A stretch of DNA of 64,000 bases, taken from contig NZ_JAQQKX010000002.1 in NCBI RefSeq assembly GCF_028550415.1, positions 248,001 to 312,000 of the forward strand. Reading direction: 5' to 3'. Under the pieces are notes generated by a model. That model worked only from the letters and a program-made list of their open reading frames with translations. It was not told the DNA's origin and did no database searches. This document shows positions 9,093-17,527 of this stretch, piece by piece (positions within the stretch are counted from its first letter, which is position 1; each line of letters opens with the position of its first letter). This DNA is from Asticcacaulis aquaticus (lineage in GTDB: Bacteria > Pseudomonadota > Alphaproteobacteria > Caulobacterales > Caulobacteraceae). The position numbers and the translations under genes are program-made.

Positions 9093-9458
9093 TTACTTCT
9101 TCAGATCGCAGGTCATCTGATAGAAATTAGCCTCCGGCTTCGACGTCAGACCGACCTTGGTCGGGCCGATGACCTTGGCGTAGAACCCGGCCCACGGCCC
9201 GTTGGTAAAGGTCATCAGGCCGTCCTTCGAGACCGTATATTTGCCCGACTTGCCCTGCTCGTTGCTGTAACTGTTGCCCGCTGCGAAATTGAGCTTAAGG
9301 TTCCCGCCTGCCCCGCTATAGCACTGATACTTGCCGTTGGGCGGGGTCATAGCGGCGGCCTTGACGCCCGGTTGCTTCTTTTGCTGCGCCGTGGCCGTGT
9401 GAGACAGCAAAACGCCGCCGGCAAGCACTGCGGCGGCGATAAGGCTTTGACGGATCAT
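9093..9458 (-). CDS. Secreted hypothetical protein
   Basis: A 121-residue protein with a Sec signal peptide ending in ATAQ and a small beta-rich mature domain (NGKYQCYSG, GKSGKYTVS). Two Cys residues, one near the C-terminus, could form a disulfide. No family recognised. The ATG at 9458 is preceded by GGAGG at five bases, which fixes the start. It converges on the DUF3445 gene. Confidence 0.65.
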   Translation of the reverse strand: MIRQSLIAAAVLAGGVLLSHTATAQQKKQPGVKAAAMTPPNGKYQCYSGAGGNLKLNFAAGNSYSNEQGKSGKYTVSKDGLMTFTNGPWAGFYAKVIGPTKVGLTSKPEANFYQMTCDLKK

Positions 9459-9539
9459 GGTTTCCTCCGATGGTGCGGTTTCGGTAATCCTAGACCTACA
9501 CCCCCGGAATGACAACACGTCGTTATGTTAAAAAACCTG

Positions 9540-9740
9540 TTAGAGGTCTTCCTTGATGATCGGAACCTCGAAGGTGTAGGAGCCTTCTTCGTCCTCGTCG
9601 ACATAGACGACGCCGACAAATTCTTCACCAATATAGACCTCGGCCGAATCCTTCTGCTTGCGCGCGCGGACATCGAGGCCCTTGGTGCCGAAGGTCTTTG
9701 TCAGGTAGGTCTGCACCTTGGTCAGTTCAACGGGGTTCAT
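9540..9740 (-). CDS. DUF3126 family protein
   Basis: A 66-residue acidic protein matching DUF3126, a small family widespread in Alphaproteobacteria. The segment DSAEVYIGEEFVGVVYVDEDE is conserved, and the protein ends in an acidic tail (KEDL). The function is unknown. GAAGG precedes the ATG. Confidence 0.85.
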   Translation of the reverse strand: MNPVELTKVQTYLTKTFGTKGLDVRARKQKDSAEVYIGEEFVGVVYVDEDEEGSYTFEVPIIKEDL

Positions 9741-9956
9741 GGTTAGCCCTTCTGTGATTGGTTCCTGAGCGCTGCGATCAAAGCACGAAAACGCCCGGTG
9801 GGGGATAAATTCTGCGTGTGGTCTTACCCGCTAAGCCGTTTGAGCGCAAACGGGAAGGACCGATATTCCCCGAGAATCTCCCCGCTTGCAAAAAGGATAA
9901 GCTGCGGCCTTAATTCCGTTCCAGTGCCGGTGCAGGGTGCACCATCGGAGTATGTC

Positions 9957-10655
9957 ATGATCCTGTCGCGCCTGTCTGCCGTTGTCTTTAGCGCTGCCCT
10001 GCTGTCGGGCGCGGCGTCGGCTCACGCGGACAGCGACGAGGCCGTGGTCACCGCCACGCGCACGCGCCTGCCGACCGAAGCCGAGATCGCGGCCGCAAAG
10101 GCCGACGCCACAACCACCCCCATCAGCCTTGAAACCCGTATCCTGGATCAGGTGGAGGCCCTGCCCGTCATCGAGCGCCGCATCCGCACCGAGATGGGCG
10201 TCAGCATCGGCACCAGCGGTTACCGCAGCGGCTATGTGGCGACCGAAATTCCCATCGGCGAAACCGGCACGCTGGGTATCGCCATCGGTCAGACCGACTT
10301 CGGCAGGAACGGCGTCCTTGTCTATGACGATTACGATTACGGTTACGGCGGCTACGGTTACGGTTACGGTTACGATAGCTACGGCGCACCCTATGACGGC
10401 GGTTATGGCCGGTACGGTGCGTCCTATGGGCCGGGCTATGCCTATGGTCCCGGCTACGGCTATGGTCGTCCCCGCCTGATGCGCGGCGGCAAAACGCAGT
10501 CCATCGCCATTTCGCTCGATTTCAGCGGCGACAAGACGAACAGCCGCTCCCGCAAGGACTGCGAAGGCTTCTACGACGGCAGCCGTTATATCGAACCGCT
10601 CTGGGCGACGCAGATGCGCGGCCCGGGCAAGTGCGCAACGGACGAGAAGCCCTAA
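9957..10655 (+). CDS. Secreted Gly/Tyr-rich repeat protein
   Basis: A 232-residue protein with a Sec signal peptide (cleavage near AHA-DS). The middle region (about residues 123-175) is low-complexity GYGYGYG, PGYAYGPGYGYG and similar, followed by a Cys-containing tail (SRKDCEGFYDG, PGKCATDEKP). The first half resembles an outer-membrane or cell-surface accessory protein, but no domain is recognised. GGAG at six bases supports the ATG at 9957. Its stop overlaps the end of cysE by three bases in convergent orientation. Confidence 0.7.
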   Translation: MILSRLSAVVFSAALLSGAASAHADSDEAVVTATRTRLPTEAEIAAAKADATTTPISLETRILDQVEALPVIERRIRTEMGVSIGTSGYRSGYVATEIPIGETGTLGIAIGQTDFGRNGVLVYDDYDYGYGGYGYGYGYDSYGAPYDGGYGRYGASYGPGYAYGPGYGYGRPRLMRGGKTQSIAISLDFSGDKTNSRSRKDCEGFYDGSRYIEPLWATQMRGPGKCATDEKP

Positions 10656-11479
10656 ATCACGTAGTCGTACACCACATCCGACAGGGTCTGGTCCATCGAC
10701 TTGGCCGGGTCGGCGCAGGTCTGGCAGTTGACCAGACGCGCCGGCACACCCGCCGCCGTGCAGTGCGACGGCACGGGCTTGAGCACCACCGAACCCGCCG
10801 CGATCTTGGCATAATCGCCGATCTCGATATTGCCGAGCACCTTGGCCCCGGCGCCCAGCAGCACACCCTTGCCGATCTTGGGGTGACGGTCGCCTTGTTC
10901 GGAGCCCGTCCCGCCCAGCGTCACGCCGTGCAGCAGCGACACGTCGTCGCCGACCACCGCCGTTTCACCGATGACGATGCCGGTGCCGTGGTCCATGAAG
11001 ATGCCCTTGCCCAGACGCGCCGCCGGATGGATATCGATCTGGAACAGCTCCGACACGCGGCTTTGCAGCAGGTGCGCCATGGTGATGCGATTGTCCTGCC
11101 ACAGGCTGTGAGCGATGCGGTACACCTGAATTGCCAGATAGCCCTTGAAGAACATGAAGGCCTGAAGATAGCCCTTGGCCGCCGGGTCGCGTTCATAGAT
11201 GGCCTGAAGATCGGCTTCGGCAGCATCGACCAGCGACGCATCGCGCTCGTAATAGCGCTGCACCATTTCACGCACGGTCATGCCGCGCATGGTGTCGTCG
11301 CCCATCTTGCGCGCCACATGGTACGACAGGGCCGAGGCCAGATCGTCGTGCGACAGGATGGTCGAATGCAGCAGCGAGGCCAGACCCGGCTCCGCCGCGA
11401 TGGCGTCGGACGCTTCCTGACGCAGGCACAACCAGATCGGCGTGTCGGCGGGGGTGATGACTTCGAACGGTTGCGCCAT
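10652..11479 (-). CDS. cysE: Serine O-acetyltransferase
   Basis: A 275-residue enzyme that makes O-acetylserine, the acceptor for sulfide in cysteine synthesis. The N-terminal SATase helical domain is followed by a left-handed hexapeptide-repeat domain with DHGTGIVIGETA and GVTLGGTG, which contain catalytic and acetyl-CoA-binding residues. The C-terminal tail ends in VI, matching the Ile end that docks into CysK in other species. The ATG at 11479 follows GAGG at six bases. It fits the sulfur-assimilation theme of the window. Confidence 0.95.
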   Translation of the reverse strand: MAQPFEVITPADTPIWLCLRQEASDAIAAEPGLASLLHSTILSHDDLASALSYHVARKMGDDTMRGMTVREMVQRYYERDASLVDAAEADLQAIYERDPAAKGYLQAFMFFKGYLAIQVYRIAHSLWQDNRITMAHLLQSRVSELFQIDIHPAARLGKGIFMDHGTGIVIGETAVVGDDVSLLHGVTLGGTGSEQGDRHPKIGKGVLLGAGAKVLGNIEIGDYAKIAAGSVVLKPVPSHCTAAGVPARLVNCQTCADPAKSMDQTLSDVVYDYVI

Positions 11480-11500
11480 AAGGGGCCTCAAATTACCAAA

Positions 11501-11545
11501 GCGCATCCCGAAAAGTGGGAACCGGTTTTCGGGCCGGATGCGCGA
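11501..11545. repeat. Family C (RIME-like) palindrome
   Basis: GCGCATCCCGAAAA then GTGGGAACCGG then TTTTCGGG...GGATGCGC. A single hairpin unit lying upstream of cysE and downstream of the NUDIX gene. Confidence 0.8.
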
Positions 11546-11549
11546 CCTA

Positions 11550-12176
11550 CTACTTAATCAGACGTGCCAGCGCTTCCGGCAGCGCGCCTGTTACCGCCAT
11601 ATGGTACACCCGTAATACCGTCGCAACGGTTAAGGAGTCCCGTATCTGCCCTTTTATAACAGCTTCCAGCACGTCTTTGAAGGGAATGCGCACGATTTCG
11701 AGCTTTTCGGTATCGTCGGGCTCGGCCTCGGTAACGGTTAGACCAGTTGCCAAATAGCAAACTGCGACCTCGTCAGCGACCGAATTGGTCACGTCGAAAT
11801 TGAGAATTTCCTGCCAATGGGCGGCGATCAGGCCAGCTTCCTCACGTAGTTCGCGTTTGGCGCCATCGAGTGGACTCTCACCGAACGGCACTCCGCCTTC
11901 GGGCATTTCCCAGCTCCAGGCGTCGAAGGCAAAGCGCATCTGCCCGACCAGAGTCACCGTGCCGTCGTCGTGCATCGGCAAAACCCCTACGGCCCGGTTA
12001 GCGAAATGGACCAGCCCGTAAAGCCCCGGCTTACCCGTGGGTGCGATAACGTCGGCGCGCTCGACCCGGATCCACGGTGTCTCAAAGGCGATCTCGGACG
12101 TCACACGGGTCCAGCGCGGACGCAGGGCGTCACGCTCGACCGAGTCCCACGGCGGTAAAGGGCGTTCGATGGTCAT
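11550..12176 (-). CDS. NUDIX hydrolase (ADP-ribose pyrophosphatase-like)
   Basis: A 208-residue NUDIX protein. The NUDIX box is intact: Gly, five residues, Glu, seven residues, then RELREEAGL. Placement after the strand ending SWEMPEGG and the general length resemble ADP-sugar pyrophosphatases (NudF type), which clear ADP-ribose, but substrate cannot be fixed from the box alone. AAGGAG at nine bases supports the ATG at 12176. Upstream in-frame sequence is antisense to the nitroreductase gene and is not counted. Confidence 0.85.
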   Translation of the reverse strand: MTIERPLPPWDSVERDALRPRWTRVTSEIAFETPWIRVERADVIAPTGKPGLYGLVHFANRAVGVLPMHDDGTVTLVGQMRFAFDAWSWEMPEGGVPFGESPLDGAKRELREEAGLIAAHWQEILNFDVTNSVADEVAVCYLATGLTVTEAEPDDTEKLEIVRIPFKDVLEAVIKGQIRDSLTVATVLRVYHMAVTGALPEALARLIK

Positions 12177-12252
12177 GAGGCATTTCTCCTTACCAAATCC
12201 GATAGCACGTCCTATATGTCGATCATCTGTTTTTTTCACCGAGAGTCCCGTC

Positions 12253-12885
12253 ATGACCGCCAAAGCCGATCTCAGCGCCCTGAACCTCGCCCGTATCGAC
12301 TTCGGCACCCCCTTACCGGCAAAGGTTTCGACGGAAACGCTCGATCTACTGCTCAACCGCCGCTCGGCCCCGGCGCCAACTCTGGGCCTGCCCGCCCCCT
12401 CCGAAGACGAGATCGAGGTGCTGATCAAGGTCGGTTTCCGCGTCCCCGACCACGGCAAGATCGGCCCGTGGCGCATCGTGCGCTTCACGCCAGAGTCGAA
12501 GGCCGCTCTGGTCGGCAAACTGCGCGCTTTGGCCGAGGCGCGCGGCGACAAGGCGCAGGCGGGCGCGCTTCTGAAACTGTCCACCCCGCCCGAAGCCCTG
12601 CTGGTCATCTATTCCCCCGTCCAGCCGCACAAGATCCCCCTGTGGGAACAGATCGGCTCGGCCATGGCGGTGTGTCAGAACCTGCTGATCGCCGCCGGGG
12701 CCATGGGCTATGGGACCAACTGGATCACCGACTGGTATTCTTACGATGCCGCGGCCAAGGCTATCCTCGGCCTGAAGGATGGCGAAGAGGTGGCGGGCTT
12801 TATCTTCCTCGGCACGCCGACCGAAGCGCCGCTGGAACGCGACCGCCCGGATTTTGCCGAGCGCGTGAGTTTTTGGGAGGGCTAA
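12253..12885 (+). CDS. Nitroreductase family protein (YdjA-like)
   Basis: A 210-residue FMN-dependent nitroreductase-fold protein. The start of the fold, LLNRRSAPAPT, and the segment FRVPDHGKIGPWRIV match the compact YdjA branch; later segments GSAMAVCQNLLIAA and YGTNWITDWYS fit the dimer and FMN site. These enzymes reduce nitro or quinone compounds with NAD(P)H; the physiological substrate is unknown. It is divergent from the NUDIX gene with a 76-bp gap. Confidence 0.85.
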   Translation: MTAKADLSALNLARIDFGTPLPAKVSTETLDLLLNRRSAPAPTLGLPAPSEDEIEVLIKVGFRVPDHGKIGPWRIVRFTPESKAALVGKLRALAEARGDKAQAGALLKLSTPPEALLVIYSPVQPHKIPLWEQIGSAMAVCQNLLIAAGAMGYGTNWITDWYSYDAAAKAILGLKDGEEVAGFIFLGTPTEAPLERDRPDFAERVSFWEG

Positions 12886-12962
12886 GAGTCTCAATAGAAT
12901 AGGGCCTCCGGCGGGCAGGGTCGCAAGTCTTGGTTTTTGGCCCTACACCCGATTTCTACCCG

Positions 12963-13418
12963 TCACGCGGCATGGCGCATATTTCTGAAAATGCCCAGCA
13001 CACCAAAGGCAATGGCACCAGAGACGACGGCCATACCTATGTATATGACCGTCGCGCGTAGCAGATCGTTGGGTACGAGTTCATTCAAACGTTCGACCGG
13101 GATTGCCAAAATCCATTCCGCAAAAGGAATGAAAAAGAAGACGATAGCGTAAACCGCATAGGTCAACGGTTTGAATGGCTTGCGCCGGTATGCGCCGATC
13201 GCTTCAGCAATGATAAAACTGGGCAGTAAGGCTATAGGCCAAATCAATGCGGCCAGTATCTGGGCGCGCAAATCGTAGAGTATGGGCGTATCCCACCATG
13301 CCTTGAAAAGGTCAGCCGCCACCAGCGCGCTTTCAATCTGAACGGTGACGAAGACCGATACGGCCCCGCAAAGATAGATCACTAATCCTCGCTTCCACCA
13401 ACGATTCCCCACTGACAT
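12963..13418 (-). CDS. Small integral membrane protein, hypothetical
   Basis: A 151-residue protein with about four hydrophobic segments (near 12-30, 50-70, 85-105, 125-145) and no recognised family. AGGAGG seven bases before the ATG at 13418 decides the start over the GTG two codons upstream. It stands alone between convergent neighbours. Confidence 0.65.
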   Translation of the reverse strand: MSVGNRWWKRGLVIYLCGAVSVFVTVQIESALVAADLFKAWWDTPILYDLRAQILAALIWPIALLPSFIIAEAIGAYRRKPFKPLTYAVYAIVFFFIPFAEWILAIPVERLNELVPNDLLRATVIYIGMAVVSGAIAFGVLGIFRNMRHAA

Positions 13419-13480
13419 GATCACCCCTCCTTCAGGTCAGTTATCGCTCGTGGATGTCGCCCGTCAAGCGCGCATCAAAT

Positions 13481-13664
13481 CATACGGGGACCGCACGAGC
13501 TACAAAGTAGCGAGATGTGGTGGTGGGGGTTCTTGCTTACTGGCGACAGTGGCCGCTGAAACTTGGTAGGACACCCCACCACCGCTCGCTCCGCTCACGG
13601 TCCCATCGCTTGCGAAAGCTATACTTTCGCTGGCGCTATACCCCACATAAATGCAGGGAGGCAC
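13481..13664. repeat. Family A palindromic element, copy A3 (decayed)
   Basis: The left outer hairpin is missing (only CGGGGACCGCACGAG remains), the internal left stem is GCTAC-aaa-GTAGC, and the right end is broken up by unrelated sequence before a final GCAGGGAGG. It looks like an old copy. Confidence 0.7.
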
Positions 13665-13700
13665 AAGAATAGACTTATCCCCGCGCTCCAGACTTGCCCC

Positions 13701-14315
13701 ATGCTTATCCGCATGACGCAAGACCCCGCCACGCCCGATGAACGGAATATCCGCGATCTGCGAAGAGCGCGGTTGCGTGCCTTTGGCGACCGGATGCTCG
13801 ACCGCCTCGAAACCCTTGCCGATCCCAAAAAGATGGATGAGCTGGACCACGCCATCCGCATGGCCATGTGCATCGAACGCCTGTTCGCGCGCTGCGATGC
13901 CGCCGAGGCGCTGGCCCCGAAACTGGCCGCCGAAACCATTGTCGGGCGCGTCTCCTATCACGCCAAACGTCAGTGGGAAGACCGGCTGGAAGCCAAGGGC
14001 GAACTGCCGCCCTTGCCAAAGATCACCCTGCCCGTCGTGACGCAGCCTGCCGCCGAAATCGACGCGGATGAGTGCGGAGAAGATGACGAGGGCGAAGCAC
14101 CTCTTAAGGTCGGCTTCGTATCGCCCGCCCGTTTCGGTCCGGTCGACCTGATCCCGCCTGAGCGGATGGAAGAGTTTCTCGCCCATCCCCGTATGCAGGC
14201 CAGCCTCGCCAAGGGCTGTACCCGCGAAGGCCTGACCGCCATACTGCGCGCCCTGCCGCTATGCGATTTGCAGGCGTGGTTCCCGGACAAGTTTCCGCCG
14301 CCCACGCCCACATGA
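13701..14315 (+). CDS. Conserved hypothetical protein (Caulobacter-type)
   Basis: A 204-residue soluble protein, rich in charged residues, with an N-terminal helical part (RRARLRAFGDRMLDRLE, a possible short coiled coil), an acidic middle (DADECGEDDEGEAP) and a C-terminal part ending in a Pro-rich tail. Codon use is like the neighbours, which supports coding. No domain recognised and no clear ribosome binding site; ATGs at 13701 and 13713 are equally possible. Confidence 0.6.
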   Translation: MLIRMTQDPATPDERNIRDLRRARLRAFGDRMLDRLETLADPKKMDELDHAIRMAMCIERLFARCDAAEALAPKLAAETIVGRVSYHAKRQWEDRLEAKGELPPLPKITLPVVTQPAAEIDADECGEDDEGEAPLKVGFVSPARFGPVDLIPPERMEEFLAHPRMQASLAKGCTREGLTAILRALPLCDLQAWFPDKFPPPTPT

Positions 14316-14356
14316 CATCCGCCCCCCAGCCGAGCCCTTGAGTCTGGAACGTCAGA

Positions 14357-14818
14357 TCAGCCCCGCCCGCGATAGGTCGCGACACCGAAGTCCGGCACCA
14401 GCACACCTTTTGGAGGCTCGGTCGTCTGCCAGAAGACGTCGATCGGGATGCCGCCGCGCGGATACCAGAAACCGCCGATGCGCAGCCAGCGCGGTTCCAG
14501 CAGATCGCGCAGGCGCTTGGCGATATAGATCGTGCAGTCCTCATGGAATGCCCCGTGATTGCGGAAGGCGGTCAGGAACAGTTTCAGCGACTTCGATTCG
14601 ACCAGCCACTCGCCCGGCACGTAGTCGATGACGATGTGCGCGAAATCGGGCTGCCCGGTCACCGGGCACAGCGAGGTGAATTCCGGCGCCGTGAAACGCG
14701 CCACATAGTCGATATCGGTGTGCGGATTTGGCACGCGTTCCAGAACCGCGCTTTCGGGGTCCGTCGGCGCGCCCAACTGCTGACCGAGCTGCGTCAGATT
14801 ATCCGTATAATGCGCCAT
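14357..14818 (-). CDS. queF: NADPH-dependent 7-cyano-7-deazaguanine reductase
   Basis: A 153-residue unimodular QueF that reduces preQ0 to preQ1 in queuosine synthesis. The nucleophile Cys and general-acid Asp are in [12 protein letters not shown], and the nitrile-reductase motif is ESKSLKLF. The short length places it in the single-domain (YkvM-like) group. It starts at the ATG at 14818, 79 bp from the divergent nitronate monooxygenase gene. No other queuosine gene is nearby. Confidence 0.95.
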   Translation of the reverse strand: MAHYTDNLTQLGQQLGAPTDPESAVLERVPNPHTDIDYVARFTAPEFTSLCPVTGQPDFAHIVIDYVPGEWLVESKSLKLFLTAFRNHGAFHEDCTIYIAKRLRDLLEPRWLRIGGFWYPRGGIPIDVFWQTTEPPKGVLVPDFGVATYRGRG

Positions 14819-14897
14819 CGAAAAACGCCTTCCCTTCCCGCTCGAACTGAGCAATACTCAAACAATAACAACAATTTACCTAAGGGCAAGAACGACC

Positions 14898-15842
14898 ATG
14901 GCCATTCCCGACAGCCTCAAGGCTGGCCTGACCTTTCCCGCCATCGCCGCGCCGATGTTCCTCGTCTCCGGCCCGGAGCTGGTCGTTGAGACCTGCCGCG
15001 CCGGCATGATCGGCACCTTCCCGGCGCTGAACCAGCGCACCACCGAAGGCTATGCGCAATGGCTCGACCAAATTCAAGAGGCCCTGACGCCCGATGACGC
15101 CCGTTTCGGGGTGAATATGATCGTCCACCCCACCAATTCAAGGCTGATGGCCGATATGATGGTTACCGTCGAGAAGAAGGTGCCGCTGGTCATTACCTCG
15201 CTGGGGGCCGTGCGCGACGTGGTCGACGCCGTCCACAGCTATGGCGGCGTGGTCTTTCACGACATCGTCAATGTCCGCCATGCCGAAAAGGCCGCCGACG
15301 CCGGGGTCGACGGGCTTATCCTCGTCTGTAACGGCGCAGGCGGCCACGCCGGGACGCTCAACCCCTTCGCGCTTCTGGGTGAGGTGCGCAAGATATTCGA
15401 CGGCACGATTATCCTGTCGGGGTGCCTGTCGACCGGTTCCGACGTCGCCGCCGCCGTGATGATGGGGGCCGACCTCGGCTATATGGGGACGCGCTTTATT
15501 GCCACACATGAGGCCATGGCCAGCGACGGCTACAAGACCATGCTGACCCAGTCCTCGGCGAAGGACATCGTCTATACCCCGGCCATTTCCGGTGTCCCGG
15601 CCTCGTTCCTGCTGCCCTCGCTGGAAAGCCACGGCATCACTAAAGACATGCTCAAAGACATGACGACGAAGATCGATATGGACCACGAGATGAGCGACGA
15701 CGCCAAGGCGTGGAAGACCCTGTGGTCGGCCGGACAAGGCACGGGCAATATCCGTGATATCTTGCCGACGGCGGAACTGGTAGCGCGGCTGAAGGCCGAA
15801 TTTGCTGTTGCTCGTGAATGCTTTGAGACAATGAGCATCTAA
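14898..15842 (+). CDS. Nitronate monooxygenase family protein
   Basis: A 314-residue FMN TIM-barrel of the nitronate monooxygenase (2-nitropropane dioxygenase) group. Marks are AAPMFLVSGPELV at the start, CNGAGGHAG in the phosphate and substrate site, LSGCLSTGSDVAAAVMMGADLGYMGTRF split by the usual FMN-binding turns, and an ATHE tail. It oxidises alkyl nitronates such as propionate-3-nitronate. FabK-type enoyl reductases share the fold, but AAPMFL and the overall spacing favour nitronate monooxygenase. Confidence 0.85.
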   Translation: MAIPDSLKAGLTFPAIAAPMFLVSGPELVVETCRAGMIGTFPALNQRTTEGYAQWLDQIQEALTPDDARFGVNMIVHPTNSRLMADMMVTVEKKVPLVITSLGAVRDVVDAVHSYGGVVFHDIVNVRHAEKAADAGVDGLILVCNGAGGHAGTLNPFALLGEVRKIFDGTIILSGCLSTGSDVAAAVMMGADLGYMGTRFIATHEAMASDGYKTMLTQSSAKDIVYTPAISGVPASFLLPSLESHGITKDMLKDMTTKIDMDHEMSDDAKAWKTLWSAGQGTGNIRDILPTAELVARLKAEFAVARECFETMSI

Positions 15843-15886
15843 TCCGCCCGTTCGATAGGCTTAAATAGGCGCAAAAACGATACGGA

Positions 15887-15930
15887 ATGTCACACAACTG
15901 TCATGTAACTGTAATAACAGCGCGCCTAAT
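15887..15930 (+). promoter_or_regulatory. Pho box (three PhoB half-sites) with -10
   Basis: Three tandem 7-bp units, ATGTCAC (15887), CTGTCAT (15898) and CTGTAAT (15909), stand at exact 11-bp spacing, as in PhoB-activated promoters. A TAAT-containing -10 (CCTAAT, 15925-15930) begins ten bases after the last unit, the usual place when PhoB replaces the -35. The start codon of the first porin is about 50 bp further on. Known: PhoB half-sites resemble CTGTCAT with an 11-bp period. Inferred: phosphate-starvation control here. Confidence 0.7.
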
Positions 15931-15978
15931 GCTGTTTTGTGACAGTTCCATATCGATTTGATGACAAAAGAGATGCTC

Positions 15979-16713
15979 ATGTCCATCCGCTACCTTGTCG
16001 CCGCCGTCACCGCCGTTCTGCCGTTGAGCGCTCAGGCCGCAGAGCCGCGCGAAAACTATATCGCCGACTGGTCGGACGAGTGGGTGGAACAGGTCACACA
16101 CGGCTGGAAACTGTCCGGGCAATTGACCGTTGCCACCGATTCGACCAGCAAGGGCATTTCGGAAACGCAAGGCAACGGCCAGATCGGTGGTGCCGTGACG
16201 GCGACACGGGGCTGGTTCTATGCCTCAGCACGATACAAGAATTACAAGGGCTCGGACGGCAGCGATCATCAGTCCGGTCTGGCCGTCGGCGGCAAGTGGA
16301 AACTGGGTCAGGTCAACCTCAACAGCCAGATCATCTACAAGGTCAATACCGGCGCCCGCTCCGGCAGCGATAACGACTTCTATGAATGGCAGACCGAGGC
16401 GTCGCGCACCTGGGGCAAGACGACGCTGAAGGGCCTGTCGATCTGGTCGCCAGATTCGTCGGGGACGACGAAACGCGCCGGTTACTATGAAATCGGCGTC
16501 GCGCAGAAGGTCGCCAGCAAATGGACGGTGTCCGGCGGCATCGGCATCCGCAGACTCCAGCCTGCGCGCGACTATACGGCGTTCAACCTAGGCACAGCCT
16601 ATGCGATGACAGAGAAAACCGGCCTCGATCTGCGGTATTACACCACCGACGCGAAAGACTATTCCAAGGTGCATGGCGACCGCCTGGTGCTGTCCCTGAC
16701 GCAAAAATTCTAA
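15979..16713 (+). CDS. TorF-family putative porin (first of tandem pair)
   Basis: A 244-residue outer-membrane protein with a Sec signal peptide (cleavage AQA-AE) and a C-terminal Phe (LTQKF) as in beta-barrels. The early strand LTVATDSTSKGISETQG matches the TorF/Gcw_chp family, small porin-like barrels. The ATG at 15979 was chosen for spacing from AAGAG; three upstream ATGs exist. A Pho box lies upstream, suggesting a role under phosphate limitation. It is about one third identical by eye to the next gene. Confidence 0.8.
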   Translation: MSIRYLVAAVTAVLPLSAQAAEPRENYIADWSDEWVEQVTHGWKLSGQLTVATDSTSKGISETQGNGQIGGAVTATRGWFYASARYKNYKGSDGSDHQSGLAVGGKWKLGQVNLNSQIIYKVNTGARSGSDNDFYEWQTEASRTWGKTTLKGLSIWSPDSSGTTKRAGYYEIGVAQKVASKWTVSGGIGIRRLQPARDYTAFNLGTAYAMTEKTGLDLRYYTTDAKDYSKVHGDRLVLSLTQKF

Positions 16714-16802
16714 TCTTTCCACCACTTAACTATATATTTCAGGTTTTGACGTAACATGGCTTTCACGGGACATCCCCGAAAGTTATGTGAGTAGAGTCTG
16801 AA

Positions 16803-17480
16803 ATGTTGAAATACCTGCTGATCGGCGCCTGCGCCCTTGCCACCACCACCGCCGCGCATGCCGAAGGCCTCAAACTGTCCGGAAGTCTGGGTGTTGCCTC
16901 TCAGGGCACCTCGAAGGGCCTCGGCCAGACCGATGGCGACCCGCAATATACCGGCATCGTCGAAGTCGCCGCCAAGTCGGGCCTCTATGCCGGGCTAAAG
17001 GTCTTCAATATCTACGCCAATGGCGGCCACACCAACGAGAACCATTCGTATGTCGGTTACAAAGGCAAGAAGGGCGATTACAGCTATAACGTCTTTGTCC
17101 TGTACCGCGTTCAGGACAACGCCCCGAACGGCTACGACAACGACATCTACGAATTCGACGCCACGGTGAGCCGCAAGTTCGGCGACACCACCGTCAAGGG
17201 CCGCCTGATCATGTCGCCGGACGGCTTCGGAGCCGCCGAACGTGCCGACTGGTACGAGATCGGCGTGGCGCAAAAGCTGAACGGCAAATGGAATGCCTCG
17301 GCAGCTCTGGCGACACGCCAGACCGAAAACGCGCCGGACTATCTGGCGTGGAACTACGGCGTGACCTATGCGGTGACGGACAAGCTGTCGGCAGATCTGC
17401 GCTATTACGACACCGACCACCACGAACGCGGCGAACGCTACGAAGGCCGCACGATCTTCGGACTGGTGCACAAGTTCTAG
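16803..17480 (+). CDS. TorF-family putative porin (second of tandem pair)
   Basis: A 225-residue paralogue of the upstream porin: Sec signal peptide (AHA-EG), the strand LGVASQGTSKGLGQTDGDPQ, the shared segments WYEIGVAQKLNGKW and ADLRYYDTD, and a C-terminal Phe. The 89-bp gap holds no Pho box, so it either reads from the upstream promoter or has its own. It ends in front of a strong hairpin terminator. Confidence 0.8.
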   Translation: MLKYLLIGACALATTTAAHAEGLKLSGSLGVASQGTSKGLGQTDGDPQYTGIVEVAAKSGLYAGLKVFNIYANGGHTNENHSYVGYKGKKGDYSYNVFVLYRVQDNAPNGYDNDIYEFDATVSRKFGDTTVKGRLIMSPDGFGAAERADWYEIGVAQKLNGKWNASAALATRQTENAPDYLAWNYGVTYAVTDKLSADLRYYDTDHHERGERYEGRTIFGLVHKF

Positions 17481-17492
17481 GACTTGAAGGCT

Positions 17493-17525
17493 CCATACCT
17501 CCCCGTCTTTGACGAGGAGGTATGG
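17493..17525. terminator. Bidirectional terminator-like hairpin (family A end)
   Basis: CCATACCTCCCCGTC and GACGAGGAGGTATGG pair at 14 of 15 positions with a three-base loop. The arms derive from a family A end. It sits exactly between the convergent porin and metC genes. There is no long T-run, so strength is uncertain. Confidence 0.65.
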
Positions 17526-17527
17526 CC

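Noticed and set aside
12253-12885. BluB (dimethylbenzimidazole synthase), tempting because of the nearby B12 genes
   Set aside because: The RRSAPAPT and PDHGKIGPW segments fit the YdjA-like nitroreductases rather than BluB.
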